This document shows, in pieces, positions 34,411-44,128 of a stretch of 64,000 bases of DNA (positions within the stretch are counted from its first letter, which is position 1; every line of letters begins with the position of its first letter). Below the pieces are notes generated by a model. That model was not told the origin of the DNA, made no database searches, and saw only the letters and a list, made by a program, of their open reading frames with translations. This DNA comes from Virgibacillus_R byunsanensis. Lineage in GTDB: Bacteria; Bacillota; Bacilli; Bacillales; Amphibacillaceae. A program made the translations under genes and the position numbers. The DNA lies in NCBI RefSeq assembly GCF_042675965.1, contig NZ_JBHTKJ010000021.1, positions 1-64,000 of the forward strand, in the 5' to 3' direction.

Positions 34411-35271
34411 ATGAATAAAAGAACTAACATTTTCATAATTTTAATATCCCTCTTTTTAGTAGGAACTATTTATATTATTATTACTGACTCAAAACCTGCA
34501 ATCACCTATTTCTCTCATGATGACCAAACATCTTTTGAAGATAATTATACAAATTTAGAATTCGCTTCTGAGAAAGGAAAAAATGCATATGAAATCTCAT
34601 GGAATAGTGGATCAAAAGTCGATAAAAGTATTTATTTAAGGCAGGACGCCTCGCTTCTGTTTGATAATGGAAGACTTAGAGGTGTAAAAAGTAAATGGGT
34701 ACAAAACACAGATATTATAAGTTTAAAAGAAAATGTATCCAGTGAAGACAGTAGTTTTTTTCAAGCGATCTCCATTCATCATGGAGAAATTCATTATCCT
34801 GATGATGAAATTAAAAGTATTCAACAAATGTCGTATGACGAATTATTTGTAGTTGATTCACCAAATACTGTACTGGAATCCTTTCATGTACCAGATAATG
34901 AATTTAAAAAAGAATGGAAGGAGTTATTAGTCAGAACAACAAAACAGCAGTTACTCTATCATTGGCATCAACTCACAGGTTATTTTCAGATTAATTATGA
35001 AGATTACCATGCCATCCCTTTTACCAGCTTATACAAATATCATAAAAAGCCCTTGCCTTCTTTCAACCAGGAGCAAACGAATCAAATAATTGGACAACTA
35101 TGGGAAGGTATTTATAAAAATTATATCGTCCCAGCAGCTAACTCTGAAGAAAATAATTTAAAGAGTTTTGTCCCTATTATTTTAGTAGAAAAGCAAAAAG
35201 ATCATTTACTTGTTTTATATGAATTGAATGGTACAAAACAAAGGCTAATTCAAAATTTACCTCCATTTTAA
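34411..35271 (+). CDS. Uncharacterised membrane-anchored protein
   Basis: I do not recognise this family. One N-terminal membrane helix (TNIFIILISLFLVGTIYIII) leads into an approximately 260-residue extracellular domain without cysteines or obvious catalytic motifs; it contains SWNSGSKVDKSIYLRQDASLL, WHQLTGYF and a C-terminal KDHLLVLYELNGTKQRL. The start at ATG 34411 has AAAGGA upstream; ATG 34402 lies inside that site. It is divergent from the SpoVAF-like gene and convergent on gluP. A sporulation or envelope role is possible but unsupported. Confidence 0.75.
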   Translation: MNKRTNIFIILISLFLVGTIYIIITDSKPAITYFSHDDQTSFEDNYTNLEFASEKGKNAYEISWNSGSKVDKSIYLRQDASLLFDNGRLRGVKSKWVQNTDIISLKENVSSEDSSFFQAISIHHGEIHYPDDEIKSIQQMSYDELFVVDSPNTVLESFHVPDNEFKKEWKELLVRTTKQQLLYHWHQLTGYFQINYEDYHAIPFTSLYKYHKKPLPSFNQEQTNQIIGQLWEGIYKNYIVPAANSEENNLKSFVPIILVEKQKDHLLVLYELNGTKQRLIQNLPPF

Positions 35272-35310
35272 CAGAAAATTGGATTAGCGTATTACATATG
35301 ACTTTCTTTA

Positions 35311-36861
35311 TTATTTTGGTTTTTCTCCTATTATTTTTTCATATAATGAACTAAATTCTTCTTTCTTTGAATTTAGTTCATATGCTTTTTCAATAGACTC
35401 TTTTGCCTTATTCATTTCCCCGCGACTATGGTATAGACTCGCCAAATTATAATAAGCTTCCGGTATCTCATCGGTTAATTGAATCGTCTCTTCTAAATCT
35501 TTAATAGCCAATTCAGGATTGTTCAAGTGGATATTAGCATACGATCTTTGAAACAGTAAGTGTGGTTTAACATCTTTAGGGTCCTCTAATCCTATGGTTG
35601 CCCTCTGTACTATTTCTTCATAGTTATTAACTTTTACCAATTCTTCAATCTTGATTAACTGGTAAGATGCACTATTCAAATTGTTTTGTGTACCAAAAAC
35701 AACTAAGCCTGTAATAATAACTATATACAGAATTACAGCAGCTAATTGGATACTGAGATTTTTCTTTTTTGGTAGATGAAGAATTGCAGATGCCAAAAAA
35801 CCAGCAAATAATCCACCCAGGTGTGCCCCATTATCAACTTGTGGCACAGCAAAGCCAAAAATAATATTAATACCAATCAATATAAGTAAACCTTTTCCCA
35901 TTGTTTGAAAAAATATTTTCTTATGAATCAATCCGAAAAATAATAATGCCCCAAAAAGTCCAAATAAAGCTCCTGATGCACCCGCTGAAACATTGACCGT
36001 AAAAGCAAAACTTGCTAACCCTCCACCTATTCCTGCTAAAAAATAAATAACTAAAAATCTAATCGATCCATATATTCGTTCCACCGTAATTCCTAAATAA
36101 TATACGGCTAACATATTCATAAACAAATGTAATAGGCCAATATGTAAAAACATGGAGGTAATAATTCGCCACCATTCATTATTATCAATTATTGCCGGGT
36201 TGTATTTAGCACCAAAATTAATCAGGTTTTCAATATCAGTACTTCCACCACTGCTTTCAAGCATAAAAAATACGATTAAATTAATCATTAGTAACATGTA
36301 TGTGAACCGTGGTTTACCATATGAAAAGATATTTTCTATTTCTTTTCGTTTACCATATAGAGCATTAGTTACATGCGTTTTAAAATTTTGTAAATCGTTT
36401 TCTTTTTCTGATTCTACGAGTGTGCCGTCTATTCTAACTTTAGATGTTTCCGTCTCTTCCTGTATCCTGTCTAGTTCTTTATGCTTTGTTTCTTCTGTTA
36501 TATAATAAACTTTCATTTTAAGGGGGTTTTTTTCATTTAATTGCATTGGCTTTTTCAATATGTCCCAATCATCCACAGGTTCATGGGATGAAATATACAT
36601 GTTATAGATCTCAACTTGTTTACCGATCAACAAACGTTTCATGGCCTTTGTTTTCTGGAATACCTGAGCGATATCTTTCTTTAAATGATTTTTCCAATCG
36701 AAGCCACCATGACATAAACGAATTACGTAAGATGTTTTTTGGTTATATTTCTCTAACCAAATCTCATTGTCATTTTCATTAATATGTAAAACTTCATACT
36801 CATCATACTTAACTAGGCTATAAGCTAGCTTATACATTGTATACTGTTCATCTAGGTACAT
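35311..36861 (-). CDS. gluP: Rhomboid intramembrane serine protease
   Basis: Rhomboid protease with a soluble N-terminal domain (about residues 1-180), six to seven membrane helices, and a C-terminal TPR-like region (NPELAIKDLEETIQLTDEIPEAYYNLASLY). The catalytic dyad is Ser296 in GASG and His347 in AHLGG; the oxyanion HLFMNM motif is intact. Matches B. subtilis YqgP/GluP, linked there to membrane protein quality control. GAGGAAGAG precedes the ATG. Confidence 0.94.
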   Translation of the reverse strand: MYLDEQYTMYKLAYSLVKYDEYEVLHINENDNEIWLEKYNQKTSYVIRLCHGGFDWKNHLKKDIAQVFQKTKAMKRLLIGKQVEIYNMYISSHEPVDDWDILKKPMQLNEKNPLKMKVYYITEETKHKELDRIQEETETSKVRIDGTLVESEKENDLQNFKTHVTNALYGKRKEIENIFSYGKPRFTYMLLMINLIVFFMLESSGGSTDIENLINFGAKYNPAIIDNNEWWRIITSMFLHIGLLHLFMNMLAVYYLGITVERIYGSIRFLVIYFLAGIGGGLASFAFTVNVSAGASGALFGLFGALLFFGLIHKKIFFQTMGKGLLILIGINIIFGFAVPQVDNGAHLGGLFAGFLASAILHLPKKKNLSIQLAAVILYIVIITGLVVFGTQNNLNSASYQLIKIEELVKVNNYEEIVQRATIGLEDPKDVKPHLLFQRSYANIHLNNPELAIKDLEETIQLTDEIPEAYYNLASLYHSRGEMNKAKESIEKAYELNSKKEEFSSLYEKIIGEKPK

Positions 36862-36960
36862 ATCTCTTCCTCCCCTGGGTCAATCATACCAAAAGTTCCA
36901 ACATTTTTCCTAAACAATAATGAAAAAAAGAAGTTGCGTGTAAACAACTTCTTTAATTTC

Positions 36961-37155
36961 TCAGGATTGATTTGGGCGGGTGGTAAATATATTTGGTAAT
37001 ATCTTACTTCTTATAGTTGGCATATTCATCGTAACAGATATTGCCAGGCGACGTAAGAAACTTATAGCCAACAATGTATTGATGATTCTGTAGCGCCATT
37101 TAAAAAGTATGGAAACAGCAGTGATTATCAACGTAATTAGTAATACAACTCTCAT
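36961..37155 (-). CDS. yqgO: Small membrane protein, YqgO-like
   Basis: 64 residues from ATG 37155: an N-terminal membrane helix (VVLLITLIITAVSILF), then a basic segment (KWRYRI) and a second hydrophobic stretch. Identified mostly by position between gluP and yqgN, where B. subtilis has yqgO. The ribosome site is weak (GGGTG), so expression is less certain. Confidence 0.6.
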   Translation of the reverse strand: MRVVLLITLIITAVSILFKWRYRIINTLLAISFLRRLAISVTMNMPTIRSKILPNIFTTRPNQS

Positions 37156-37225
37156 ATTAACACCCATTTCTATTTGTTTGTGGTGTTATTAGTTATTTTC
37201 CATCATGTTAAATTTATGCACGACT

Positions 37226-37783
37226 CTATCTAAGTATACCTTTTTCGGTTATTAAGTGTTTAACCGCTATATCAAATGGTTCAGTTGGAACCTCTTCCAT
37301 AAGTTGTTCTGCACTAAATAAAGAAACAGTTTCATTAGGGAAATCTATTAAAAAGCGATCATAATAACCTCCTCCAAACCCAATTCTATACCCATAACTA
37401 TCAAATAATAAACCAGGTACAATTAACAGATCAATCAACTTTTTGTCTATTTTATTTACCTCATCAGGTTTTGGTTCTAACAAGCCATAATACACCACTT
37501 CTAATTGCTCATAAGATTGCAACTTATAAAAAGTAAGTGTCTTTTCTCTTGGATCACACTTTGGAACACAAACGGTTTTCCCTTGTTCCCAGGCTTCTTC
37601 AATGATTATTTTTGTATTCCACTCAAACCCTTGTGCCATGGTAATGCCGATTACATCTGATTTCTTCCATATACTTGATTGGAATAAATAGTTGGCAAGC
37701 TTTGATTCAATCTTATTTCTTTTTGATTCTGACAGCTGTTTTAGAAATTTAATCGTCGATTTACGTAACTGGTTTTTATCCAA
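37226..37783 (-). CDS. yqgN: 5-formyltetrahydrofolate cyclo-ligase
   Basis: Converts 5-formyl-THF and ATP to 5,10-methenyl-THF. The family motifs are present: PKCDPREKTLTFYKL, DLLIVPGLLFDSYGYRIGFGGGYYDRFL (ATP/folate site), and the final AVKHLITEKG. 185 residues. The start is TTG 37783, 6 nt after AAGGGGAAG. It lies between yqgO and rpmG as in B. subtilis. Confidence 0.93.
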   Translation of the reverse strand: MDKNQLRKSTIKFLKQLSESKRNKIESKLANYLFQSSIWKKSDVIGITMAQGFEWNTKIIIEEAWEQGKTVCVPKCDPREKTLTFYKLQSYEQLEVVYYGLLEPKPDEVNKIDKKLIDLLIVPGLLFDSYGYRIGFGGGYYDRFLIDFPNETVSLFSAEQLMEEVPTEPFDIAVKHLITEKGILR

Positions 37784-37885
37784 GTATAACTTCCCCTTCT
37801 ATAATAGGATTAAAGTTTTAGAAAGCTCGACTTATTTCCAAGCTTAATGGTAAAAGACTTAGTTTGCACTTATGTACTAAAAATA

Positions 37886-37925
37886 AAACTCTTACCAAAA
37901 ATAATTTTGGTAAGAGCATGGTTTT
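37886..37925 (-). terminator. rpmG terminator
   Basis: CTCTTACCAAAA pairs with TTTTGGTAAGAG downstream of rpmG; short T-rich flank on the minus strand. Confidence 0.75.
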
Positions 37926-37938
37926 TACTTCGAAACAA

Positions 37939-38088
37939 TTATTTTGTTTCACGATGCAATGTGTATTTTTTTAGACGTGGACAATATTTCATAAGCTCTA
38001 AACGCTCAGGATTAGTACGCTTATTTTTTGTAGAAATGTAGTTACGTTCGCCTGTTTCAGTACAAGCTAGAGTAATATTTACGCGCAT
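37939..38088 (-). CDS. rpmG: 50S ribosomal protein L33
   Basis: A 49-residue protein, MRVNITLACTETGERNYIST at the start and LKKYTLHRETK at the end, an almost exact fit to L33. It has single cysteines at 9 and 36, not the two CxxC pairs of zinc-binding L33, so it is the zinc-independent (C-minus) form, as with B. subtilis RpmGA in the same place. GGAGGG lies upstream of the ATG. Confidence 0.96.
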   Translation of the reverse strand: MRVNITLACTETGERNYISTKNKRTNPERLELMKYCPRLKKYTLHRETK

Positions 38089-38274
38089 GATTTTCCCTCC
38101 AAACTATAAAAACTTCCTTTGTAGGCATCTATTAAATCGTTTCAGACTTAATTATAATAGCAGAAAATTGATAATCAATCAAGACAATACTATGTAAAGT
38201 GGTAAAATCTTAGTATTTTCACTTCTTCAATTGTATGTTATAACTAATAATGAATATGAAATGGAGGTAGCAAT

Positions 38275-38496
38275 ATGATTTATGCAGCACTTACAATTAT
38301 TACCATAGCAGTCGTTTTATTTATTTTATCATTTTTTATGAATGATAAATTTGAAGACTTGGAGAACCAATTGGAACAGTTCTCTATATCAACCATGAAA
38401 GATAATTATCAAATAAAGAAAAAATTAAAAGTTTTAGAAGAGGAATTACTAACAGACGATATGGCAGAAGAATTGTTACATAATGAATCAAAATAA
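38275..38496 (+). CDS. Small membrane-anchored coiled-coil protein
   Basis: 73 residues: an N-terminal membrane helix (AALTIITIAVVLFILSFFM) and a charged helical part (FEDLENQLEQFSISTMKDNYQIKKKLKVLEEELL) likely to form a coiled coil. ATGGAGGTAGCAAT precedes the ATG, and the next gene follows 41 bp later. I do not recognise the family. Confidence 0.75.
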   Translation: MIYAALTIITIAVVLFILSFFMNDKFEDLENQLEQFSISTMKDNYQIKKKLKVLEEELLTDDMAEELLHNESK

Positions 38497-38537
38497 TCAC
38501 CAATGAGTTTAATTACCTAAAAATGAAGGAGATTACA

Positions 38538-39041
38538 ATGAAACAACCAATTCGCTCATTTTCACTAGGACTACTAACAGCAGGAGTACTTTTTTTGATC
38601 GTAATTTACTTTTCTGGAGATTCCACCACAGCAATTGAAGAAACATCTATCGAAGATTTGATTGTAGCTGTTGAGGACGATGGATATCATGTTTTAACAC
38701 AACAGGAGTATATCTCTAAATCTGTAGGTGAAGAGAAAGAGGAGACAGAAGAAACTACCGAAGAAGCTGAAAATACCAATCAGTCAGATGAGAATAACTC
38801 TAGTGAGGAAGAAAATGACACACAAGAAGATACAACTAGCACTTACACATTATCGATCGATCCTGGCGTAACACCTTCAGAAATTAGTGATATATTATTC
38901 GATAATCAAATAATTGATAACGCTTCTGATTTCACACAGTATTTAGAGAATGAAGACTATAGTTTAAAAGTACAAATTGGTGAGTATGAATTATCGAGTG
39001 AGATGAGTCATTATGATATAGCCGAGGAAATTACCAACTAA
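38538..39041 (+). CDS. Membrane protein with an MltG-like LysM-fold domain
   Basis: An N-terminal membrane helix, an acidic low-complexity linker (about residues 65-110, rich in Glu/Asp/Thr), and a C-terminal domain (SIDPGVTPSEISDILFDNQ, QIGEYELSSEMSHYDIAEEI) that resembles the LysM-like subdomain of the endolytic transglycosylase MltG. The catalytic MltG domain is absent; at 167 residues it may be a regulator or spore/envelope binding protein. The start at ATG 38538 has AAGGAG 6 nt upstream. Confidence 0.78.
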   Translation: MKQPIRSFSLGLLTAGVLFLIVIYFSGDSTTAIEETSIEDLIVAVEDDGYHVLTQQEYISKSVGEEKEETEETTEEAENTNQSDENNSSEEENDTQEDTTSTYTLSIDPGVTPSEISDILFDNQIIDNASDFTQYLENEDYSLKVQIGEYELSSEMSHYDIAEEITN

Positions 39042-39046
39042 AACGT

Positions 39047-39090
39047 AAAAACGCCTAACCTTCTTTTAAAGAGGGTTAGGCGTTTTAGTT
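39047..39090. terminator. Bidirectional terminator
   Basis: AAAACGCCTAACC pairs with GGTTAGGCGTTTT between convergent genes; works for the MltG-like gene and pbpA. Confidence 0.88.
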
Positions 39091-39095
39091 CTCAT

Positions 39096-41237
39096 CTATT
39101 CATCTTCATCATCATCGGCTTCGTCTTCATCACTATCAGCATCCTCCTGTACGTTCTCATCCCGATTTTCCTTCATTTCAAAATACGTATCCAAGATTCT
39201 CTCGCCAATCCGGTTGCTAATAGGATGCTGATTATTTACCTTGCCTGTATTAGGCGCAACTACCGCAAATGCTACTTCTGGTTCATCAAAAGGTGCATAC
39301 CCAACTAATGTAAGATTTTCCGTGTCAATTTTCCTACCATCCTCAAAAACTTCATTTTCCGCCGTACCAGTCTTTCCGGCGGGGTTATAATCTTTATCAC
39401 CAAAATAGTTTACAGCAGTACCTCCAGTTGCTTGAAATGCCCTGCGAAATCCTTCTTGTACCCGTTCGATAAGTGTGTCATCCATTACTATTCGATTTAA
39501 TACTTCGGTGTTAACACTTTTATAAACTGATCCAAGTTTATCCTCGTAAGGAGTTGGTGTACGTATTTCCTTCAGAAAATGTGGACGGACACGATATCCA
39601 TCATTTGCAATAGTAGATATATATTGTGCCAATTGCATGGTCGTAAATGTATCGTATTGTCCAATTGCAAAGTCCATTAACAAACCTGGATTGGAACTGC
39701 TCTCCCCTACATATCCAGTTGCTTCATATGGAAAATCTATACCAGTTCTTGAACCAAGACCAAATTGTCTAAAGTAATTACGCATTTCTTGAAAAGCACT
39801 TGTATCAAATGCGGCTTTACTACCATTTGGAAAAGGATATCTATGTTCTCCACCCATTTTCAAAGCTATATAGAACATGTAAACGTTAGAAGACCTACGC
39901 AGGGCATCATAATCATTTACCAGTCCTAGGTTTCGATAGGAACTTTTTTCTGGTGTACCAGCAATTTTGATCGTTCGGTCATTAAATACTTGTCCAGGTG
40001 TAATTACACCTGACTCATACCCCGATAAAACGGTTGCTCCTTTGATTGCGGAACCAGGACGGTGCTGGTCATAAAGCGTTTTAAATGCGGCATCAGAAAA
40101 TCCTTCTCCATCATAATGCTGACCAGTTGAAGCCAATATTTCACCTGTTTGCGGATCTAATACTACAGCAAGCGCATCTTTCATATAGCGATTTTGATAC
40201 GGGTGTTTCTTTATAGCTGCATCAAGCTCTTCACGGACTATAGTATCGACCTTTTCTTGAAATTCCATATCGATACTCAAGACTAAGTCCTTTCCACGCT
40301 CGCCCTCCACAACTACTTCTGAATCTATTACATTACCATTTTTGTTAGTTGTATACTGTATTTGCTCTTTTCTGCCACGCAAAATATTCTCGTATTGTTC
40401 TTCTAACCCACTTCTCCCAACACGATCGTTTCTACTGTAACCTCTTGTCAGATAATATTGTTTATTTTCAGCAGGTATCCCTTGCTCCTGTGATGTAATA
40501 CTACCTATAAAGTTACTAAATGTACTTTCATACGTATACTCACGATCCCAATCAGTTGTTGCATTAATTCCAGGTAACTCATCTAAGTGTTCTGCAACTT
40601 GTGCATATTCTTGCGGTGTAATATTTGAATTTTTAACAATTTGCGGTGTTAATGAATACGCTTTGTCGAGTTCCTTTTTTATCAGGATGATTTCGTTATC
40701 TTTTTCTGATAAACCGCTGATTTCTTCTTCAGTAATACGATCTAGCATAGTATTATATTGCTCGGCATTACTCATGTCAGCTGCTTCTTCTGGTGGTACT
40801 CGACTATCTGCTAGTTCCTTATTTTCTTCGTCTTTTAAGTACCAGTATTCCTTTTTATTCCTTTCTGTAATAGTGTTTAAGGTGGCCTTCCTCTCTTCCT
40901 CATTATCGGGAAGCATGGTAATATAATTAGATAAATTTTCAGCAACATCAAGTCGATCGTCCGCTTGAGTCCCTTTTGCTGGTGTATATGTGATAGAATA
41001 TAAAGGTTTATTGTCTACAATGACATTATTATATCGGTCATACATTTTTCCGCGAGGTACAGGTATTTTAGTTGTATCCTTAATAGTACGGTCAATTTCT
41101 TCTTGAAAATCTTCCCCATTTAAAATTTGAACAACTCCGAGTTGTAAAATTAATACAGAAAACAATAAAAATACAACAAAAAATAATATATTCAATCGGA
41201 AGGGAAGTTGTGATTTCTTCTTTTTCTTTTTCTCCAT
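39096..41237 (-). CDS. pbpA: Class B penicillin-binding protein (PbpA/PBP2A type)
   Basis: Elongation-type transpeptidase in cell-wall synthesis. Short cytoplasmic basic tail (KKKKKKSQLPFR), one membrane helix, a pedestal/dimerisation domain, then the transpeptidase domain with SxxK (SAIK), SxN (SSN) and KTGT motifs. The C-terminal tail is strongly acidic (Glu/Asp-rich, about 20 residues). 713 residues; the position before yqgE and sodA fits B. subtilis pbpA (yqgF). Confidence 0.93.
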   Translation of the reverse strand: MEKKKKKKSQLPFRLNILFFVVFLLFSVLILQLGVVQILNGEDFQEEIDRTIKDTTKIPVPRGKMYDRYNNVIVDNKPLYSITYTPAKGTQADDRLDVAENLSNYITMLPDNEEERKATLNTITERNKKEYWYLKDEENKELADSRVPPEEAADMSNAEQYNTMLDRITEEEISGLSEKDNEIILIKKELDKAYSLTPQIVKNSNITPQEYAQVAEHLDELPGINATTDWDREYTYESTFSNFIGSITSQEQGIPAENKQYYLTRGYSRNDRVGRSGLEEQYENILRGRKEQIQYTTNKNGNVIDSEVVVEGERGKDLVLSIDMEFQEKVDTIVREELDAAIKKHPYQNRYMKDALAVVLDPQTGEILASTGQHYDGEGFSDAAFKTLYDQHRPGSAIKGATVLSGYESGVITPGQVFNDRTIKIAGTPEKSSYRNLGLVNDYDALRRSSNVYMFYIALKMGGEHRYPFPNGSKAAFDTSAFQEMRNYFRQFGLGSRTGIDFPYEATGYVGESSSNPGLLMDFAIGQYDTFTTMQLAQYISTIANDGYRVRPHFLKEIRTPTPYEDKLGSVYKSVNTEVLNRIVMDDTLIERVQEGFRRAFQATGGTAVNYFGDKDYNPAGKTGTAENEVFEDGRKIDTENLTLVGYAPFDEPEVAFAVVAPNTGKVNNQHPISNRIGERILDTYFEMKENRDENVQEDADSDEDEADDDEDE

Positions 41238-41309
41238 AAATGCTCCCCCATTATCAAAGATTCAAATCATAACTTATTATATCATTTATTCAAGTAAATT
41301 CTAATAGTA

Positions 41310-42581
41310 CTACCGATTTTTTTCATCTGTTAACTGTTCTTTTATCATAACTTCTTTTTTATTAGGACTTGATAAATAAATATCCTTGATAAAGAAGTAA
41401 ATAACAAGATGACCTACCCCAAATATTGCTAATAAAAACGGTATTACTGTTTCAGCAGACGATAAACTTACTGCTATTAGAAAAATAAGAATAGAGGTAA
41501 CTCGTCCCGCATTGACAAATAACTCCCTAACGACAATGTATTCCACTCTTAGTTCTTTTGCTTTCGATGCTTTGCCAATAACATCATAAGTCATAGAAAC
41601 ATATGGCACATTTATAATCGGATAAGCAATACCAATGAGAATAGCATAAATGATCAACAGCATATAACTAATATTGAACAATATGATATACAAGGAAAAA
41701 TATAGAATGATCCCACCAATTAAGATTGCTTTTTTTCGATTTGACGGTTTAATAAATCGTGTTGCAATAAAGTAAAAGATAAAGGATAGGCCTGAAAGAA
41801 ATAAATTAAACATTCCAAGCGCAAATTCACTTTGAGTTATCAAATAAACCCATATTGCAATCACAAACAAGAATATACCTTCTCTTAACCCCTGAAATAG
41901 ATGAGCGTTTAATATTCTTCCCCAGTTTTTATTATGCTTTCTCTCCTCCAAAATTCGTTTAAAATGAAAACTCCCTTCTGCTTGGCGGCGATTTAAAAAG
42001 AAACTGCATATTACCGCACAAATGAATAATATAAACGAAATGGTAAAGATAGTATTATATCCAACATTTGCTTTCATGTTAGCAATAATCGTACCAGCAA
42101 GTATTGGGCCAATCATACCACCAAGAGACTGTAATACACCAAGAAATCCATTAAAGAAATCTCGAGTATCTGGCTCTGTAATTTCAAAGGTCAGTAAATT
42201 AAAGGCTAGCCAATAGAAACCAAACCCAATTCCTAATAAACTGCCTAAGATGAAATTATAAGTTGCTGCCTTTTCTCCTATTAATAATACACTCAAAAAA
42301 AATAGCGATAAAAAGATTACCCCTAAACGTAAAACAATTACACGGTCCATTTTTTTTGCCATTTTCCCAGCTACTATAAAGGTTATTGGTTGCAGCAAAT
42401 AAATCCCTAAATTGTACATTGCTATGGTTATATAATCGCCGGATTGTTTCCAAAGATATATATTTACAAAAGTATTAGAAAGAAAAATCCCCAATGAGTA
42501 AAGACCACCAATAACCAATAAAAATAGAAGATCACGATTTATATCAATCTTTCCGAAGATGTGTTGTAATCCTTTACGCAT
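41310..42581 (-). CDS. yqgE: MFS transporter YqgE
   Basis: Twelve predicted membrane helices in 423 residues; the loop between helices 2 and 3 reads GKMAKKMDRVIVLRLG, a variant of the MFS motif A. No substrate can be inferred. Order pbpA-yqgE-sodA is conserved with B. subtilis. Confidence 0.88.
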   Translation of the reverse strand: MRKGLQHIFGKIDINRDLLFLLVIGGLYSLGIFLSNTFVNIYLWKQSGDYITIAMYNLGIYLLQPITFIVAGKMAKKMDRVIVLRLGVIFLSLFFLSVLLIGEKAATYNFILGSLLGIGFGFYWLAFNLLTFEITEPDTRDFFNGFLGVLQSLGGMIGPILAGTIIANMKANVGYNTIFTISFILFICAVICSFFLNRRQAEGSFHFKRILEERKHNKNWGRILNAHLFQGLREGIFLFVIAIWVYLITQSEFALGMFNLFLSGLSFIFYFIATRFIKPSNRKKAILIGGIILYFSLYIILFNISYMLLIIYAILIGIAYPIINVPYVSMTYDVIGKASKAKELRVEYIVVRELFVNAGRVTSILIFLIAVSLSSAETVIPFLLAIFGVGHLVIYFFIKDIYLSSPNKKEVMIKEQLTDEKNR

Positions 42582-42661
42582 ATATCAATACCCCTTTTGT
42601 TGTCTATAATAGTTTAATCAAATAATGCTTAGATATACAAAAGAGATACGTATACAATAAG

Positions 42662-42700
42662 AAAAAAAGGACGTGAGATTTAATCCCACGTCCTTTCTAT
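42662..42700 (-). terminator. sodA terminator
   Basis: AAAGGACGTG(GG) pairs with CACGTCCTTT, followed by T run on the minus strand. Confidence 0.88.
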
Positions 42701-42707
42701 TTATGAT

Positions 42708-43319
42708 TTACTTAGCGTTGTTATAGTTTTTACTTACTTCATCCCAGTTTACAACGTTCCAGAATGCAGATGCATATTCAGGACGCTTGTTTTGATATTT
42801 AAGATAATAAGCATGTTCCCACACATCAAGACCTAAAATAGGTGTCTTTCCGTCCATTACTGGAGTATCTTGATTTGGTGTGCTTGTTACTTCAACTTCT
42901 CCATTAGATACTACTAACCATGCCCAACCAGAACCAAAGCGCGTTTTTGCTGCTGTTTCAAATTCCTCTTTAAATTTATCGAAGTTTCCAAATTTAGCAG
43001 TGATTTTGTCCGCCAGTTCTCCTGTTGGTTCTCCGCCACCGTTTGGTGAAAGGACTTTCCAGAATAGGCTGTGATTTGCGTGTCCCCCACCATTATTTCT
43101 AACAGCAGTGCGTACACCTTCAGGAACAGCATCTAGATTGCTTAATAAATCCTCAAGTGATTTATCTTGAAGCTCTGCATGCCCTTCTAAAGCACCGTTT
43201 AACTTTGTAACGTAAGTATTGTGATGCTTAGTATGATGAATGTTCATTGTTTCTTTGTCAATTGTAGGTTCTAAAGCATCATATGCATAAGGTAACTCTG
43301 GTAATTCAAATTTTGCCAT
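42708..43319 (-). CDS. sodA: Manganese superoxide dismutase
   Basis: Detoxifies superoxide in the cytoplasm. 203 residues with the Mn/Fe ligands: His in HHTKHHNTY, His in GGHANHSLFW, and Asp/His in LDVWEHAYYLKYQNKRPEY. Residue pattern around GGGHANHS and QDTPVMDG favours the Mn type. GAAGGAGGAACTTAACC precedes the ATG. Confidence 0.97.
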   Translation of the reverse strand: MAKFELPELPYAYDALEPTIDKETMNIHHTKHHNTYVTKLNGALEGHAELQDKSLEDLLSNLDAVPEGVRTAVRNNGGGHANHSLFWKVLSPNGGGEPTGELADKITAKFGNFDKFKEEFETAAKTRFGSGWAWLVVSNGEVEVTSTPNQDTPVMDGKTPILGLDVWEHAYYLKYQNKRPEYASAFWNVVNWDEVSKNYNNAK

Positions 43320-43525
43320 GGTTAAGTTCCTCCTTCAATAATGTGTTATCAAAAGGATTAATATTCCTTTAAAATTAACATTATCAAAGGTTCATTACTC
43401 TTGCAAATTATATGCATGTAATTACTATGTAAATAGTGTAAATTCTTCCTTTTTGCCCGTTTACTAAATAATGCCAAAAAAATAAACAAGCTAATCGCTT
43501 GTTATCGTGTAGTTCATCATTTAAA

Positions 43526-43601
<76 letters not shown>

Positions 43602-43755
43602 ATAAAATGCTTATAATGGTATTTAGGTCTCGCTTGTAATATAACTTTGATGTTTCTCATTGATGCTTTGTGCTCGTCGTGTTGCAAGTGAATTCGGTGA
43701 TGTCTCACTCCTCGCAAGCCTGCACCTGGATGCTTATTCATAGGTGGTGACGGCT

Positions 43756-43814
43756 CTCTACCGACTGAGCTACCGAGCCATAAAATGCTTATTATGGTAT
43801 TTAGGTCTCGCTTG
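43756..43814 (-). pseudogene. Duplicated 5' fragment of tRNA-Phe and flank
   Basis: 59 bp copied with one mismatch from 43578-43636. It has the first 24 nt of tRNA-Phe (acceptor 5' strand and D arm) plus 35 bp of upstream flank. Anticodon and T arms are missing, so it is not a working tRNA. The about 120 bp between the copies has no recognised gene. Confidence 0.85.
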
Positions 43815-43841
43815 AAATATCTTTTTCTCGGAAATTATGTA

Positions 43842-43934
43842 TGGAGGAGGAAGAGGGATTCGAACCCCCGCGGGCTTTGACACCCCTGTCGGTTTTCAAG
43901 ACCGATCCCTTCAGCCAGACTTGGGTATTCCTCC
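43842..43934 (-). tRNA. tRNA-Ser (TGA)
   Basis: 93 nt with encoded CCA and the long variable arm of serine tRNAs. Anticodon loop CTTGAAA gives TGA, reading UCN codons. Confidence 0.94.
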
Positions 43935-43943
43935 GAGTTTTAA

Positions 43944-44020
43944 TGGTGGACCCTGCAGGACTCGAACCTGCGACCGATCGGTTATGAGCCGATAGCTCTA
44001 ACCAGCTGAGCTAAGGGTCC
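43944..44020 (-). tRNA. tRNA with CAT anticodon, probably Ile2
   Basis: 77 nt, CCA encoded. Anticodon loop CTCATAA. The GGACCC acceptor and loop resemble the TilS-modified tRNA-Ile2 (lysidine) more than the elongator tRNA-Met found two genes away. The identity as Ile2 is inference. Confidence 0.85.
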
Positions 44021-44033
44021 TAAATTTCTTATA

Positions 44034-44110
44034 TGGGGCGACCGATGGGGATCGAACCCACGTATGCCGGAGCCACAATCCGGTGCGTTAACCACTTCGC
44101 CACGACCGCC
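44034..44110 (-). tRNA. tRNA-His (GTG)
   Basis: 77 nt with CCA. Anticodon loop TTGTGGC; the extra G at -1 pairs with C73, the identity mark of tRNA-His. Confidence 0.95.
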
Positions 44111-44128
44111 ATATGAGATTTATAAAAT

